A stretch of 64,000 nt of DNA from the NCBI RefSeq assembly GCF_000024005.1, contig NC_013132.1, forward strand, positions 4,396,001 through 4,460,000, written 5' to 3'. Made by a program: the position numbers and the translations under genes. Shown piece by piece: positions 7,801-16,217 of the stretch (positions are counted from its first letter, which is position 1; every line of letters starts with the position of its first letter). This DNA is from Chitinophaga pinensis DSM 2588. GTDB lineage: Bacteria > Bacteroidota > Bacteroidia > Chitinophagales > Chitinophagaceae. The notes under the pieces are model-generated. The model did no database searches and was not told the DNA's origin. It worked only from the letters and a program-made list of their open reading frames with translations.

Positions 7801-8865
7801 TCATTTACTCTTCACCATCTTTTTTGACTTCTCCTCCGGCACCGTAGACTCACGTATGATCAGCCGCGTAGACAACTGCACTGTTGGCGCTTTCTTAATG
7901 GTATAATCATTCTTTACCTTCGCCCGCATTTCCTGTAACAACATTTCCGCTGCTGTACGGCCGATCTCTGAAGTCGGCTGTGCGACAGTCGTCAGTCCCG
8001 GATGTACCAGCCCCGCAGAAAAGTCATTACTAAAGCCTACAATGGCAATGTCCTCCGGTATTCGTAATCCCTTTGCCTTCACCACTTCCATTGCCGCAAT
8101 CGCCGTTGGATCATTGATGGCAAATAAGGCATCCGGTGGTGTATCCAGTTCAAGAAAATGCTTCATATAGATCTTTACTTTTTCCGTCGTCAGGTCATAA
8201 GACAACATCAGATCGGGATTATGTGCAATACCATGTTTCTTTAATGCATCAAGATAACCCTGTCTGCGTAAACGGGTATTCACCAATGACTCCGGCCCTG
8301 CCAGATGTGCAATCCTTCTTCTGCCAATACGGATCAGGTGTTCCACTGCCTGAAAAGCCGCTTCATAGTCATTGACAATCACATTCGGCACATTCATATC
8401 TTCCGGTACCCGGTTAAAGAATACCAGTGGTACGCCCCTGCGTTGTGCCAGGGTGAAATGATCAAAGTTGCGCGTCTCTTTGGTATGCGATACAATGATG
8501 CCATCAACACGATAGGAGAGCAATAACTTCATATTGGAGACTTCCGACTCATACGATTCATTCTGCTGACAGATCACTACATTATATCCAGCTGCCTGCA
8601 TCACATCCTGTACGCCGACAATCACCGAAGGGAAATACGTGGACATAAACTCCGGCACCATAATGCCGATCGTATTCGTATTGTGTTTGCTAAAGCCCAA
8701 TGCCAGCGAATTACGCTGGTATTCCATACTCGACGCCAGTTCCATGACCGCCTTGCGGGTATGTTCCTTCACATTGGGATGCCCCGTTAATGCACGTGAT
8801 ACCGTCGATTTTGAGATGTTCAGTTGCCGGGCGATGTCGATGATCGTAATGTACTTTGCTTTCAT
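7801..8865 (-). CDS. LacI family transcriptional repressor
   Basis: The 354-residue protein starts at the ATG at 8863-8865, because the LacI DNA-binding domain begins there (ITIIDIARQLNISKSTVSRALTGHPNVKEHTRKAVMEL, residues 4-43); the frame stays open 31 codons further upstream but those codons overlap operators. Residues 60-340 form the periplasmic-binding-protein-like effector domain (NTIGIMVPEF ... VEHLIRIGRRRIAHLAGP ... PEDIAIVGFSND ... TTVAQPTSEIGRTAAEML). It is divergent from the SusCD locus that starts 227 bases away. Its own promoter is overlapped by the palindromes at 8906-8943, so autorepression and control of the saccharide locus by a sugar inducer are likely. Confidence 0.93.
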   Translation of the reverse strand: MKAKYITIIDIARQLNISKSTVSRALTGHPNVKEHTRKAVMELASSMEYQRNSLALGFSKHNTNTIGIMVPEFMSTYFPSVIVGVQDVMQAAGYNVVICQQNESYESEVSNMKLLLSYRVDGIIVSHTKETRNFDHFTLAQRRGVPLVFFNRVPEDMNVPNVIVNDYEAAFQAVEHLIRIGRRRIAHLAGPESLVNTRLRRQGYLDALKKHGIAHNPDLMLSYDLTTEKVKIYMKHFLELDTPPDALFAINDPTAIAAMEVVKAKGLRIPEDIAIVGFSNDFSAGLVHPGLTTVAQPTSEIGRTAAEMLLQEMRAKVKNDYTIKKAPTVQLSTRLIIRESTVPEEKSKKMVKSK

Positions 8866-8894
8866 ACGTAGTAGTTTTTCAGTCGCTGGGAATA

Positions 8895-8924
8895 TAAAAG
8901 TAAGACTTTGGGAACTATCCCAAA
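8895..8924 (-). promoter_or_regulatory. lacI promoter
   Basis: On the minus strand TTTG (8921-8924) as -33 box and TACTTTTA (8895-8902) as a 7/8 match to TAnnTTTG are separated by 18 bases. The first LacI operator fills the spacer and overlaps the -33 box. Confidence 0.55.
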
Positions 8925-8925
8925 G
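8906..8925. promoter_or_regulatory. LacI-type operator O1
   Basis: CTTTGGGA-ACTA-TCCCAAAG is a perfect inverted repeat with 8-bp arms and the core TGGGAnnnnTCCCA. The centre is at 8915.5, inside the lacI promoter. Confidence 0.8.
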
Positions 8926-8927
8926 AA

Positions 8928-8943
8928 TTGGGACCGTTCCCAT
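8928..8943. promoter_or_regulatory. LacI-type operator O2
   Basis: TTGGGACCGTTCCCAT has the same core TGGGAnnnnTCCCA, with one mismatch in the outermost pair. Its centre (8935.5) is exactly 20 bp from O1. Confidence 0.75.
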
Positions 8944-9092
8944 GAAAAAAACATGCAAAAATGTTTTGTCTCATCAATTTGTTTGTGAAAATTTGAAGCA
9001 GTTTAGCATTCCATGTTACAGATATCCGCCGGTAGTCAACGCATTCAGATGATATTTTATTCAACCCGGCTTTAACACCAATTACCACAGTT

Positions 9093-12000
9093 ATGAAAAA
9101 ACGTTTATTTCAATTATTGGGAATTTTCCCAATACTGCTCATCCCAATACTTTGTTTTTCGCAGCAGCTGACGGTGAAGGGAAGGGTCACCAGCGCTGAT
9201 AACGGGGAGGCATTACCCGGCGTGACTGTCAGGGTGAAAGGCGCCGCTACCGGCGCTGTATCGGGTCCTGATGGCAGTTATACCTTAGCGCTTAAACAAC
9301 CTGCTACCACCCTCGTATTTACATTCACCGGTTATGCCACACAGGAAGTAGCTGTGGAGGGGAAAAGTCAGCTTGACGTTGCACTGCAATCGGGCAGGAA
9401 AGACCTGGATGAAGTCGTGGTAGTAGGATATGGTACACAGCAGAAAGCCAACGTCGCTGGTTCCATCACATCAGTAAAAACTGCTGATCTTAAACAGACG
9501 CCTATCTCCAACGTCGTACAAGGCTTACAGGGCCGTGTATCGGGTGTACAGATTACGCAGAATTCCGCTGCTCCCGGTGGAAACATCAGTATGCGTATCC
9601 GGGGTGTGAACTCCATCAACGGTACCTCTGAACCACTCTACGTAGTAGACGGTGTGCAACTGTCTAACTCCGGTGGTGTCAATGACATCAGCTCCCTGTC
9701 TATTATCAACCCCAATGACATTGAGTCCGTCGCTGTGCTGAAAGACGCTTCCGCAACGGCTATCTATGGTGCGCGTGGGGCAAATGGGGTAGTGCTGATT
9801 ACGACCAAACGGGGTAAATCCGGCAAGACCGTAGTCAGTTACGACGGCTATTACGGTGTACAACGTACGACTAAACGGATGGACATGATGAATGCAGCCG
9901 AATTTGCCGCACTGGAAAATGAGATCTATAAAACAAGCGTATACGAGAATCCCGCTGCATTAGGTGAGGGTGTAGACTGGCAGGATAAAATATTCCGTGA
10001 TGCACCTATGCAGAATCACCAGGTAACAATCGCGGGTGGTTCGGACAGAACACAGTTCGCCATGTCAGGCAACTATTTCAAACAGGATGGTATCATGCTC
10101 AGTTCTGACTTTACACGTTATTCCTTCCGCCTGAATTTCGATCACCGGGTTAGTAATCTGTTGAGGGTGGGGGCCAGCATGTTTACCAGTTATGTAGTCA
10201 ATAATACCGTACCCGCTGGTTCAACCAGTATAGACGCGGGGGCCGTAACCGGTAGTATGTTGGGCGCCGCAATGGGCGCTCCGCCGACATTAGAACCTTA
10301 CAGGGCAGATGGTACGATATTTCCCTTCGGGGATCAGATGAATGGCAGATACCGGGAGGTAGTCAATCCTATCGGACTGTCAATGATCCTGAACAGGGAT
10401 AAGGTCAACCGGACATTAGGAAATATCTATGCAGAGATTACGCCATTCAAAGGACTGACTTACCGCGCTAATTTCAACCCGGTATTATCTGGTACACTGG
10501 CGGACTACTATTCTCCCCGTGCGATTATGAATACAGGTGATCTCGCTGGTGGTGGCGGTTCTGCTTCAAAGACGAATTCCAATAACGTCGTCTTACTCCA
10601 TGAAAGTATCATTACCTACGAAACGCGTATCGCCAAAGAACACGCCTTAAAGGTAACAGGCGTATTCGCTACACAGAGTAACAATTCAAATTCCAATACT
10701 ATTAACGCCAGTAAGTTTCCCAACGATGCCACTGCAAACGAAGCCGTGCAACTGGCCACAGAAAGGACCGTCAGCAGCAGCCGTTCCAAAGACAGACTCG
10801 ACTCCTATATGGGGCGTATTAACTACGGCTTCCGCGATAGATACCTGCTGGACCTGATCGCGCGTGTAGATGGTTCTACGAAGTTCGGATCTAATAATAA
10901 ATACGGTTTCTTTCCCGCTGCCGCTATCGCCTGGCGTGCGTCTGAAGAACCTTTTATGAAAGGTATGTCCGGTGTCAGTAACCTGAAACTCAGATTCAGC
11001 TACGGGCTTACCGGTAATGCCGGTGCGATCGATGCCTATAAGTCACTATCACTGCAAGGTACTTCCGGTCTTTATTACTTCGATCACAACCCTGTTATCG
11101 GCATCCGTCCAACGGGTATTGCCAACAGAGACCTGAAATGGGAACGCTCCTTACAGGCAGATTTCGGGTTTGACCTCGGTCTCTGGAATGATCGTGTAAA
11201 TGTGACAGCAGATATCTATCACAAGAAAACAGATGATCTGCTGTTTGTGAAAATACTCCCTGGTTCATCCGGCTATAGCGAAGTAACCGGCAATTTCGCC
11301 AGTATGGAAAATAAAGGGCTGGAGTTTTCTATGGACGCTGTCATCCTGGACAAAGCCGTAAAATGGTCAGTGGCGGGTAATATCTCCTTCAACAGAAATA
11401 AACTGCTGTCCCTGGCAGATGGTCTTTCAGAATATTCAGTAAGTAACTACCAGGTCATGCAGGTAGGTCAACCGCTGGCTTTATTCAAAACTTACGTATT
11501 TGACGGTATCTATCAGACGGGGGAGACGGTGCTGGAAGGATCCGGTAGCCGTACCGGTGGTGTGAAAGTAAGGGACCTTAACAAAGATGGTATCATCAGC
11601 GCCGGAGACCAGACGATTGTCGGTAACGCAAATCCCTCTTTTATCTATGGCTTCTCCACCAACCTGAGTTATAAAAACTTCGATTTAAGTGCCTTCTTCT
11701 CCGGTGTGCAAGGCAATAAAGTATACAACCTGATCCGCTATACTTTTGAAAACCCATTGGGTGGCAGGAATATGTACAAGTCGCTGGTTAACCGCTGGTC
11801 TCCTGATAATCCCAGCAATGAGTATGTCAGTGGTTTTCAGGGTGGCAGATTGCCTTTGAGCGATCGTTTTATGGAAGACGGTTCTTTCCTCCGCTGTAAA
11901 AATATTACCCTCGGTTATCGTCTGCCAAAGATCAGCAATATCAGTTCCGCAAGGGTATATGTCAGCGCCAACAACCTGTTTACCCTGACGGACTATACCG

Positions 12001-12113
12001 GTTACGATCCCGAAGTGAATACCTTCGGTAATTCCAATAAACAGATAGGGGTAGATAATCTGGTATATCCCACTGCCCGTTCATTCCTGCTTGGTCTGCA
12101 GGTAGCATTCTGA
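9093..12113 (+). CDS. SusC/RagA family TonB-linked outer-membrane transporter (LacI-controlled locus)
   Basis: The 1006-residue protein has a signal peptide (1-24), a CarboxypepD_reg-like Ig domain (about 25-105: VKGRVTSADNGEALPGVTVRVKGAATG), a TonB-box/plug region (DEVVVVGYGTQQKANVAGSI from about 107, then GRVSGVQITQNSAAPGG and EPLYVVDGVQL), and a long beta-barrel ending in an aromatic-rich terminus. It lacks the N-terminal STN signalling domain, consistent with control by LacI rather than by an anti-sigma partner. Together with the SusD lipoprotein 21 bases downstream it should import an oligosaccharide across the outer membrane using TonB energy. A LacI operator lies within its first 14 codons. 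Confidence 0.95.
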   Translation: MKKRLFQLLGIFPILLIPILCFSQQLTVKGRVTSADNGEALPGVTVRVKGAATGAVSGPDGSYTLALKQPATTLVFTFTGYATQEVAVEGKSQLDVALQSGRKDLDEVVVVGYGTQQKANVAGSITSVKTADLKQTPISNVVQGLQGRVSGVQITQNSAAPGGNISMRIRGVNSINGTSEPLYVVDGVQLSNSGGVNDISSLSIINPNDIESVAVLKDASATAIYGARGANGVVLITTKRGKSGKTVVSYDGYYGVQRTTKRMDMMNAAEFAALENEIYKTSVYENPAALGEGVDWQDKIFRDAPMQNHQVTIAGGSDRTQFAMSGNYFKQDGIMLSSDFTRYSFRLNFDHRVSNLLRVGASMFTSYVVNNTVPAGSTSIDAGAVTGSMLGAAMGAPPTLEPYRADGTIFPFGDQMNGRYREVVNPIGLSMILNRDKVNRTLGNIYAEITPFKGLTYRANFNPVLSGTLADYYSPRAIMNTGDLAGGGGSASKTNSNNVVLLHESIITYETRIAKEHALKVTGVFATQSNNSNSNTINASKFPNDATANEAVQLATERTVSSSRSKDRLDSYMGRINYGFRDRYLLDLIARVDGSTKFGSNNKYGFFPAAAIAWRASEEPFMKGMSGVSNLKLRFSYGLTGNAGAIDAYKSLSLQGTSGLYYFDHNPVIGIRPTGIANRDLKWERSLQADFGFDLGLWNDRVNVTADIYHKKTDDLLFVKILPGSSGYSEVTGNFASMENKGLEFSMDAVILDKAVKWSVAGNISFNRNKLLSLADGLSEYSVSNYQVMQVGQPLALFKTYVFDGIYQTGETVLEGSGSRTGGVKVRDLNKDGIISAGDQTIVGNANPSFIYGFSTNLSYKNFDLSAFFSGVQGNKVYNLIRYTFENPLGGRNMYKSLVNRWSPDNPSNEYVSGFQGGRLPLSDRFMEDGSFLRCKNITLGYRLPKISNISSARVYVSANNLFTLTDYTGYDPEVNTFGNSNKQIGVDNLVYPTARSFLLGLQVAF
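9115..9134. promoter_or_regulatory. LacI-type operator O3 inside the susC signal-peptide codons
   Basis: TATTGGGAATTTTCCCAATA is a perfect 20-bp palindrome with the same TGGGAnnnnTCCCA core. Its centre (9124.5) is 189 bp from O2, about 18 helical turns, which would suit looping or a transcriptional roadblock. Confidence 0.7.
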
Positions 12114-12134
12114 TCTCATCTTAAACTATCTGAC

Positions 12135-13625
12135 ATGAAAAAAATATTCCCATATGGCATTATTCTTCTGACGTTTATCTGTGCTTGCAGTAAACTGGAA
12201 GAAACACCTTACTCGTCGATCTACACAGATAATTTCTATAAAACAGCAGAGGATGCAGAAGCTGCACTGGCTTCCGTTTATACCGAGCTGGCAGACCTGT
12301 ACGCCGGTCCTTCCGCACTGATCGTACCTGATTTCAGTGCCGACCAGATCTATCCGAGACCGGTAGTCGGAAGAGATACGTATACCTTGTTCAGCTTTGA
12401 TCCGCAGTATAGTGCTGCCGCGAGTTACAGTCGTACGAATGAATCGCCGGTTGATATCTGGAATAACTGTTATTCGGGTATTGAAAACGCGAACTGGTTG
12501 CTGATGAAGTTACCGCAGACAAACATGAGCAATGAAACCCGTAAACGGCAGATCTTCGGCGAAGCTTATTTTATGCGGGCTTTCTATCACTGGTTCCTGG
12601 CAAAGAACTTCGGCGAGATCGTTATCAGAACAAAACCCAGCCAGACCATCGAGGATGCATATGTGGGTAAAAGCGCCAAAGCAGATATTTACAAACAGAT
12701 CTATGCCGACCTGGATTCCGCAGAAGCTGCCTTGCCTGCATACAGTAGTTCCCTGGTAAAAGGCCGTCCCTGTAAAGAAGCGGCCGCTGCACTTCATGCC
12801 AAAGCTGCTTTATACGGCGAAGACTGGGCAGTGGCATTACAGGAAGCAAAAGTAGTATTGACCAGCGCTTCCGGTGTCGGCTTACTGGATAATGTACTGG
12901 ATGTATACGATGTGACAAAAGAAGATGCCGCCAGAAGAGAAAATCTCTGGGCCTTTGAAGCAGAGTCTATCGTGAATGGCCGTAGTTCTCAGATCATGAG
13001 TCTGTATGGTCCGCCGAATAGTGCCGCTCCTGCATATGGCGCTACTTCCTATGGTTCTGCTTTCGCTTACCAGTCTTTCTTTGATTCATTTGATCCTAAG
13101 GATAAACGCCGGCAGCTCATGGATACCAATTACACTAATAAACAGGGTGTTATTATCCACCAGGCGGCTATCACGCCTATCACCAAACAAGGTGTGCTCG
13201 TCAGGAAGTATGCGGATAAGAATTCCAACGGTGGTAGCCACGCAACGAACATTCCTATCCTGCGTGTGGCGGATGTATACCTGGTCGCTGCCGAGGCAGA
13301 AGCAAGATTAAATGGTGGATCTGCCACTGCTTATCAGTATATTAATACCGTAAGAGCAAGAGCCGGACTCGACGCCTTAGCGGAAGGATTAGGTAAAGAC
13401 GATTTTATAGCCGCCGTATTGCAGGAACGCAGCTGGGAACTGTATGCAGAAGGTGATCGCTGGTATGACCTGAGCCGTACCAGTACCTTCCGTCAGTTAG
13501 TGCCACCGGCAGTAAATGATGTGTACAAGATACGCAGTCCGCAGCCACGTAACCAGTATTTTCCGATCCCTCAGAACGAAGTAAATGCCAATACCCTGCT
13601 GGAGCAAAATCCGGCCTGGAAATAA
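12135..13625 (+). CDS. SusD/RagB family surface lipoprotein
   Basis: A 496-residue lipoprotein; the signal peptide ends in the lipobox FICAC at residues 14-18, followed by SKLEETPYSS. The N-terminal YTDNFYKTAEDAEAALASVYTEL and the C-terminal region with ERSWELYAEGDRWYDLSRT, YFPIPQNEVNAN and LEQNPAW are hallmark segments of RagB/SusD proteins with tetratrico-like helical repeats. It forms the lid of the SusC barrel and binds glycan at the cell surface. It lies 21 bases after susC and 24 bases before the glycosidase-like gene. Confidence 0.95.
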   Translation: MKKIFPYGIILLTFICACSKLEETPYSSIYTDNFYKTAEDAEAALASVYTELADLYAGPSALIVPDFSADQIYPRPVVGRDTYTLFSFDPQYSAAASYSRTNESPVDIWNNCYSGIENANWLLMKLPQTNMSNETRKRQIFGEAYFMRAFYHWFLAKNFGEIVIRTKPSQTIEDAYVGKSAKADIYKQIYADLDSAEAALPAYSSSLVKGRPCKEAAAALHAKAALYGEDWAVALQEAKVVLTSASGVGLLDNVLDVYDVTKEDAARRENLWAFEAESIVNGRSSQIMSLYGPPNSAAPAYGATSYGSAFAYQSFFDSFDPKDKRRQLMDTNYTNKQGVIIHQAAITPITKQGVLVRKYADKNSNGGSHATNIPILRVADVYLVAAEAEARLNGGSATAYQYINTVRARAGLDALAEGLGKDDFIAAVLQERSWELYAEGDRWYDLSRTSTFRQLVPPAVNDVYKIRSPQPRNQYFPIPQNEVNANTLLEQNPAWK

Positions 13626-13649
13626 ACAGTTAATCGTAAACGAAGCGAT

Positions 13650-16217
13650 ATGCGATTGAAAGGAAAATTATACAGCCTGGGGTTGATACTGTGTGTGCAG
13701 ACCGTTACCGCGCAGCTCCGGCTACAGAATGAAAGACTACAACTGGAATGGACAAAGCAACCGGATGGATACCAGCTGGCGACGATCCGTACAGATGGGC
13801 AGACCTTATCAAATCCATCAGGCAAATACCTGTTGCTGTACAGTGCCGGTAAACCAGACAGTATACCCAATCTGCAATTAGCCAATACACATCCCGGTGG
13901 TTTCTCCCTGGCCGACTATCGCTACCTGGTGAAGAACTGGGAAGATAATCTTCGTCCGGTGAATATGAATACCGCCGGTATACCGCTTCCTTTCTATCCT
14001 GAGCGGGTACAGCAAACGGTCGCCGGAGCGCTGGTATTTACCCATACGGATGACTATGGGGAATGCAAAGCTGTCTGGCAACTGGACAAACAATTTCAAC
14101 ACGATATACTGGTCGATATCACTTTTACCGCTAAGAAGGCCGGTTATTATGCCATCGCTACGCCTACACTGGCTACTGCCCAACAGGATAAACCTGAATT
14201 TGGGATGATTCCGGGGTATTTCCAGAGTGACCTCGTACAGCACGACCTGGTACTCAGTTATGGTTACGGACAAGGCATACCCGATAAACCGGTCGTCTTC
14301 CGCGAACGTACCGCCAGTACTTTAAGTCCGCTGATCACCACACAAGGTATCACCATGGCGGTCATTCCCGCACCGGGTACCAGTCGCGATCCCTGGGAAA
14401 AAGACCACTATACCCACCAGCAATGGAAACTGGGATTATCTGTGATGAACAGGGATGGCCGCTTTACACCGGTCGCCTATCATCCTGTACTTGGCGAAAC
14501 AGGTTCTTATATGGAGCCCGGCGCACAACGAACTTTCTCCTTCAGGTATACGGTACAGGCGGCAGACTGGTACACGGTGTACCAACATGCGGTAAACGAC
14601 GTCTATCATTTTGCGGACTTCCTGAAACTGAAGACGACCCGGCAGTCACTCTCCGACAGGATCATGTCAATCCTGCATTACCTGGATGACGACAGCACCT
14701 CGATGTGGAAGACCTTTGACTACAAAGGATTGAGAATAGGCGCACAGTCCTATCTCGGCGGTGTGGTGGGTTCCGGTGGGGATGCCATGAAAAACTCTGA
14801 CTATGGGGCTATGTGGATGCTGGCAACGATTACGGGAGATACGACTTTATTACACCAGCGACTGCCGGCAGCCCGTAATTTCAAACTCGTACAGCAGCAG
14901 GCGGAACCTGGCTTTTTCCAGGGCGCTGCCGTCGGACAATACTACCTCTGGAAAAAACAGCGTTTTACGGAGGAATGGGGCACTTATGTGGAACCTGTGG
15001 CACTGACCTACTACACGATGCTGGATATTGGTAATATACTCCTCTTTCAGCCCAAAGATGATGCCTTGAGACAACGCCTCAGACTGGGCGCTGATAAATT
15101 GCTGGAATGGCAGCAGGAAGATGGGCACTGGGAAGTAGGATATGATGGTAGCAGCACCAAAGCTGTTTTTACGGATATCCCCGATCTGCGGCCGACTTTT
15201 TACGGACTGCTTGTCGCTTACCGTATACTGAAGGATGAAAAGTATTTGAAAGCTGCGATGAAAGGGGCAGACTGGCTGATCCGGGAGGGCGTCAATAAAG
15301 GTAGTTTCCTCGGCGTATGCGGGGACGCCCGTTTTGTACCGGATTTTGCTACCGGTCAGACCGTACAGACCCTGCTCGACCTCTATGAAAGCTGTGGTGA
15401 TGAAAAGTATAAATCGGCGGCAATCGCTGCTGCAAGAATTTATACGGCCTCCATTTACACACATCCGGTGCCTTCTATGGAAAGAAAGACAGTCAACGGA
15501 CAGAAATGGGCAGACTGGCAGATCAGTCAGGCAGGACTGAGTTTTGAGCATGGAGGCAGTCTGGGATCGGCGAATTCACACGGTCCGATTATGCTGGCCA
15601 GTCATGCCGGTATGTTTGTACGCCTGTTCTCCCTTACACATGATTCACTCTTTATCAATATGGCGCGGGCGGCTGTACTGGGTCGTGACGCTTTTATAGA
15701 CACCGCCACCAGTGTGGCTTCCTACTACTGGCGGGCGATGAATAAGGGTGCTGGTCCTTATCCGCATCACGCCTGGTGGCAGGTCGGACTGCTGACCGAC
15801 TATCTTGTGTCAGAAGTGGCGCTCCGCAGTAATAACGGGATCAGTTTCCCAAAAGGATTTGTTACACCCAAGGTTGGCCCACATGCCTGTTACGGATTTG
15901 CGCCCGGTCAGTTGTTTGGGAGAGCAGTAGACCTGTATATGCCGGATGGGTGGTTGCAGGTAAACAATCCACAGGTGGATTATCTCAGTGCGAAGAGTCC
16001 GTCGGGAAAGGAGATATACATCCTGCTCTTAAACAATGATGATGCTCCTCAGCAAACAACGGTCACCATCAACGCAGGCAAAGCGTCTGCCGTGAAAACA
16101 CAGCAGGTGAAATTACTCAATGCTACAGGAACTGTTGAAGATGAAAAATTATCCGGTCAGCAATGGTCGGTTAACATTCCGCCATATGGCCTGAAAATAA
16201 TTGCACTCAGCTTATGA
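13650..16217 (+). CDS. Large exported (alpha/alpha)-barrel glycosidase-like protein
   Basis: The 855-residue protein has a cleavable signal peptide (1-22, ending VTAQ). Residues 23-320 are beta-rich. Residues 330-720 look like a helical toroid of the six-hairpin glycosidase type, with repeated segments such as DWLIREGVNKGSFLG and YESCGDEKYKSAAIAAARIY. The last 100 residues are a beta-sandwich-like tail (KEIYILLLNNDDAPQQTTVTI ... VNIPPYGLKIIALSL). Its place directly after susCD and the overlap with the following symporter gene (ATGA, 16214-16217) point to a periplasmic or surface glycan-processing enzyme. No specific family or catalytic residue could be assigned with confidence; a polysaccharide lyase is the main alternative. 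Confidence 0.65.
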   Translation: MRLKGKLYSLGLILCVQTVTAQLRLQNERLQLEWTKQPDGYQLATIRTDGQTLSNPSGKYLLLYSAGKPDSIPNLQLANTHPGGFSLADYRYLVKNWEDNLRPVNMNTAGIPLPFYPERVQQTVAGALVFTHTDDYGECKAVWQLDKQFQHDILVDITFTAKKAGYYAIATPTLATAQQDKPEFGMIPGYFQSDLVQHDLVLSYGYGQGIPDKPVVFRERTASTLSPLITTQGITMAVIPAPGTSRDPWEKDHYTHQQWKLGLSVMNRDGRFTPVAYHPVLGETGSYMEPGAQRTFSFRYTVQAADWYTVYQHAVNDVYHFADFLKLKTTRQSLSDRIMSILHYLDDDSTSMWKTFDYKGLRIGAQSYLGGVVGSGGDAMKNSDYGAMWMLATITGDTTLLHQRLPAARNFKLVQQQAEPGFFQGAAVGQYYLWKKQRFTEEWGTYVEPVALTYYTMLDIGNILLFQPKDDALRQRLRLGADKLLEWQQEDGHWEVGYDGSSTKAVFTDIPDLRPTFYGLLVAYRILKDEKYLKAAMKGADWLIREGVNKGSFLGVCGDARFVPDFATGQTVQTLLDLYESCGDEKYKSAAIAAARIYTASIYTHPVPSMERKTVNGQKWADWQISQAGLSFEHGGSLGSANSHGPIMLASHAGMFVRLFSLTHDSLFINMARAAVLGRDAFIDTATSVASYYWRAMNKGAGPYPHHAWWQVGLLTDYLVSEVALRSNNGISFPKGFVTPKVGPHACYGFAPGQLFGRAVDLYMPDGWLQVNNPQVDYLSAKSPSGKEIYILLLNNDDAPQQTTVTINAGKASAVKTQQVKLLNATGTVEDEKLSGQQWSVNIPPYGLKIIALSL

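Noticed and set aside
8866..8958. 31-codon N-terminal extension of LacI
   Set aside because: The DNA-binding domain begins at the ATG at 8865, and the extension would translate the promoter and two operators.
9368..9863. Minus-strand frames within susC
   Set aside because: Shadow frames opposite a well-supported SusC coding region with no own motifs.
14850..15551. 233-codon minus-strand frame within the glycosidase-like gene
   Set aside because: No recognisable domain; lies fully inside a signal-peptide-bearing gene on the plus strand.
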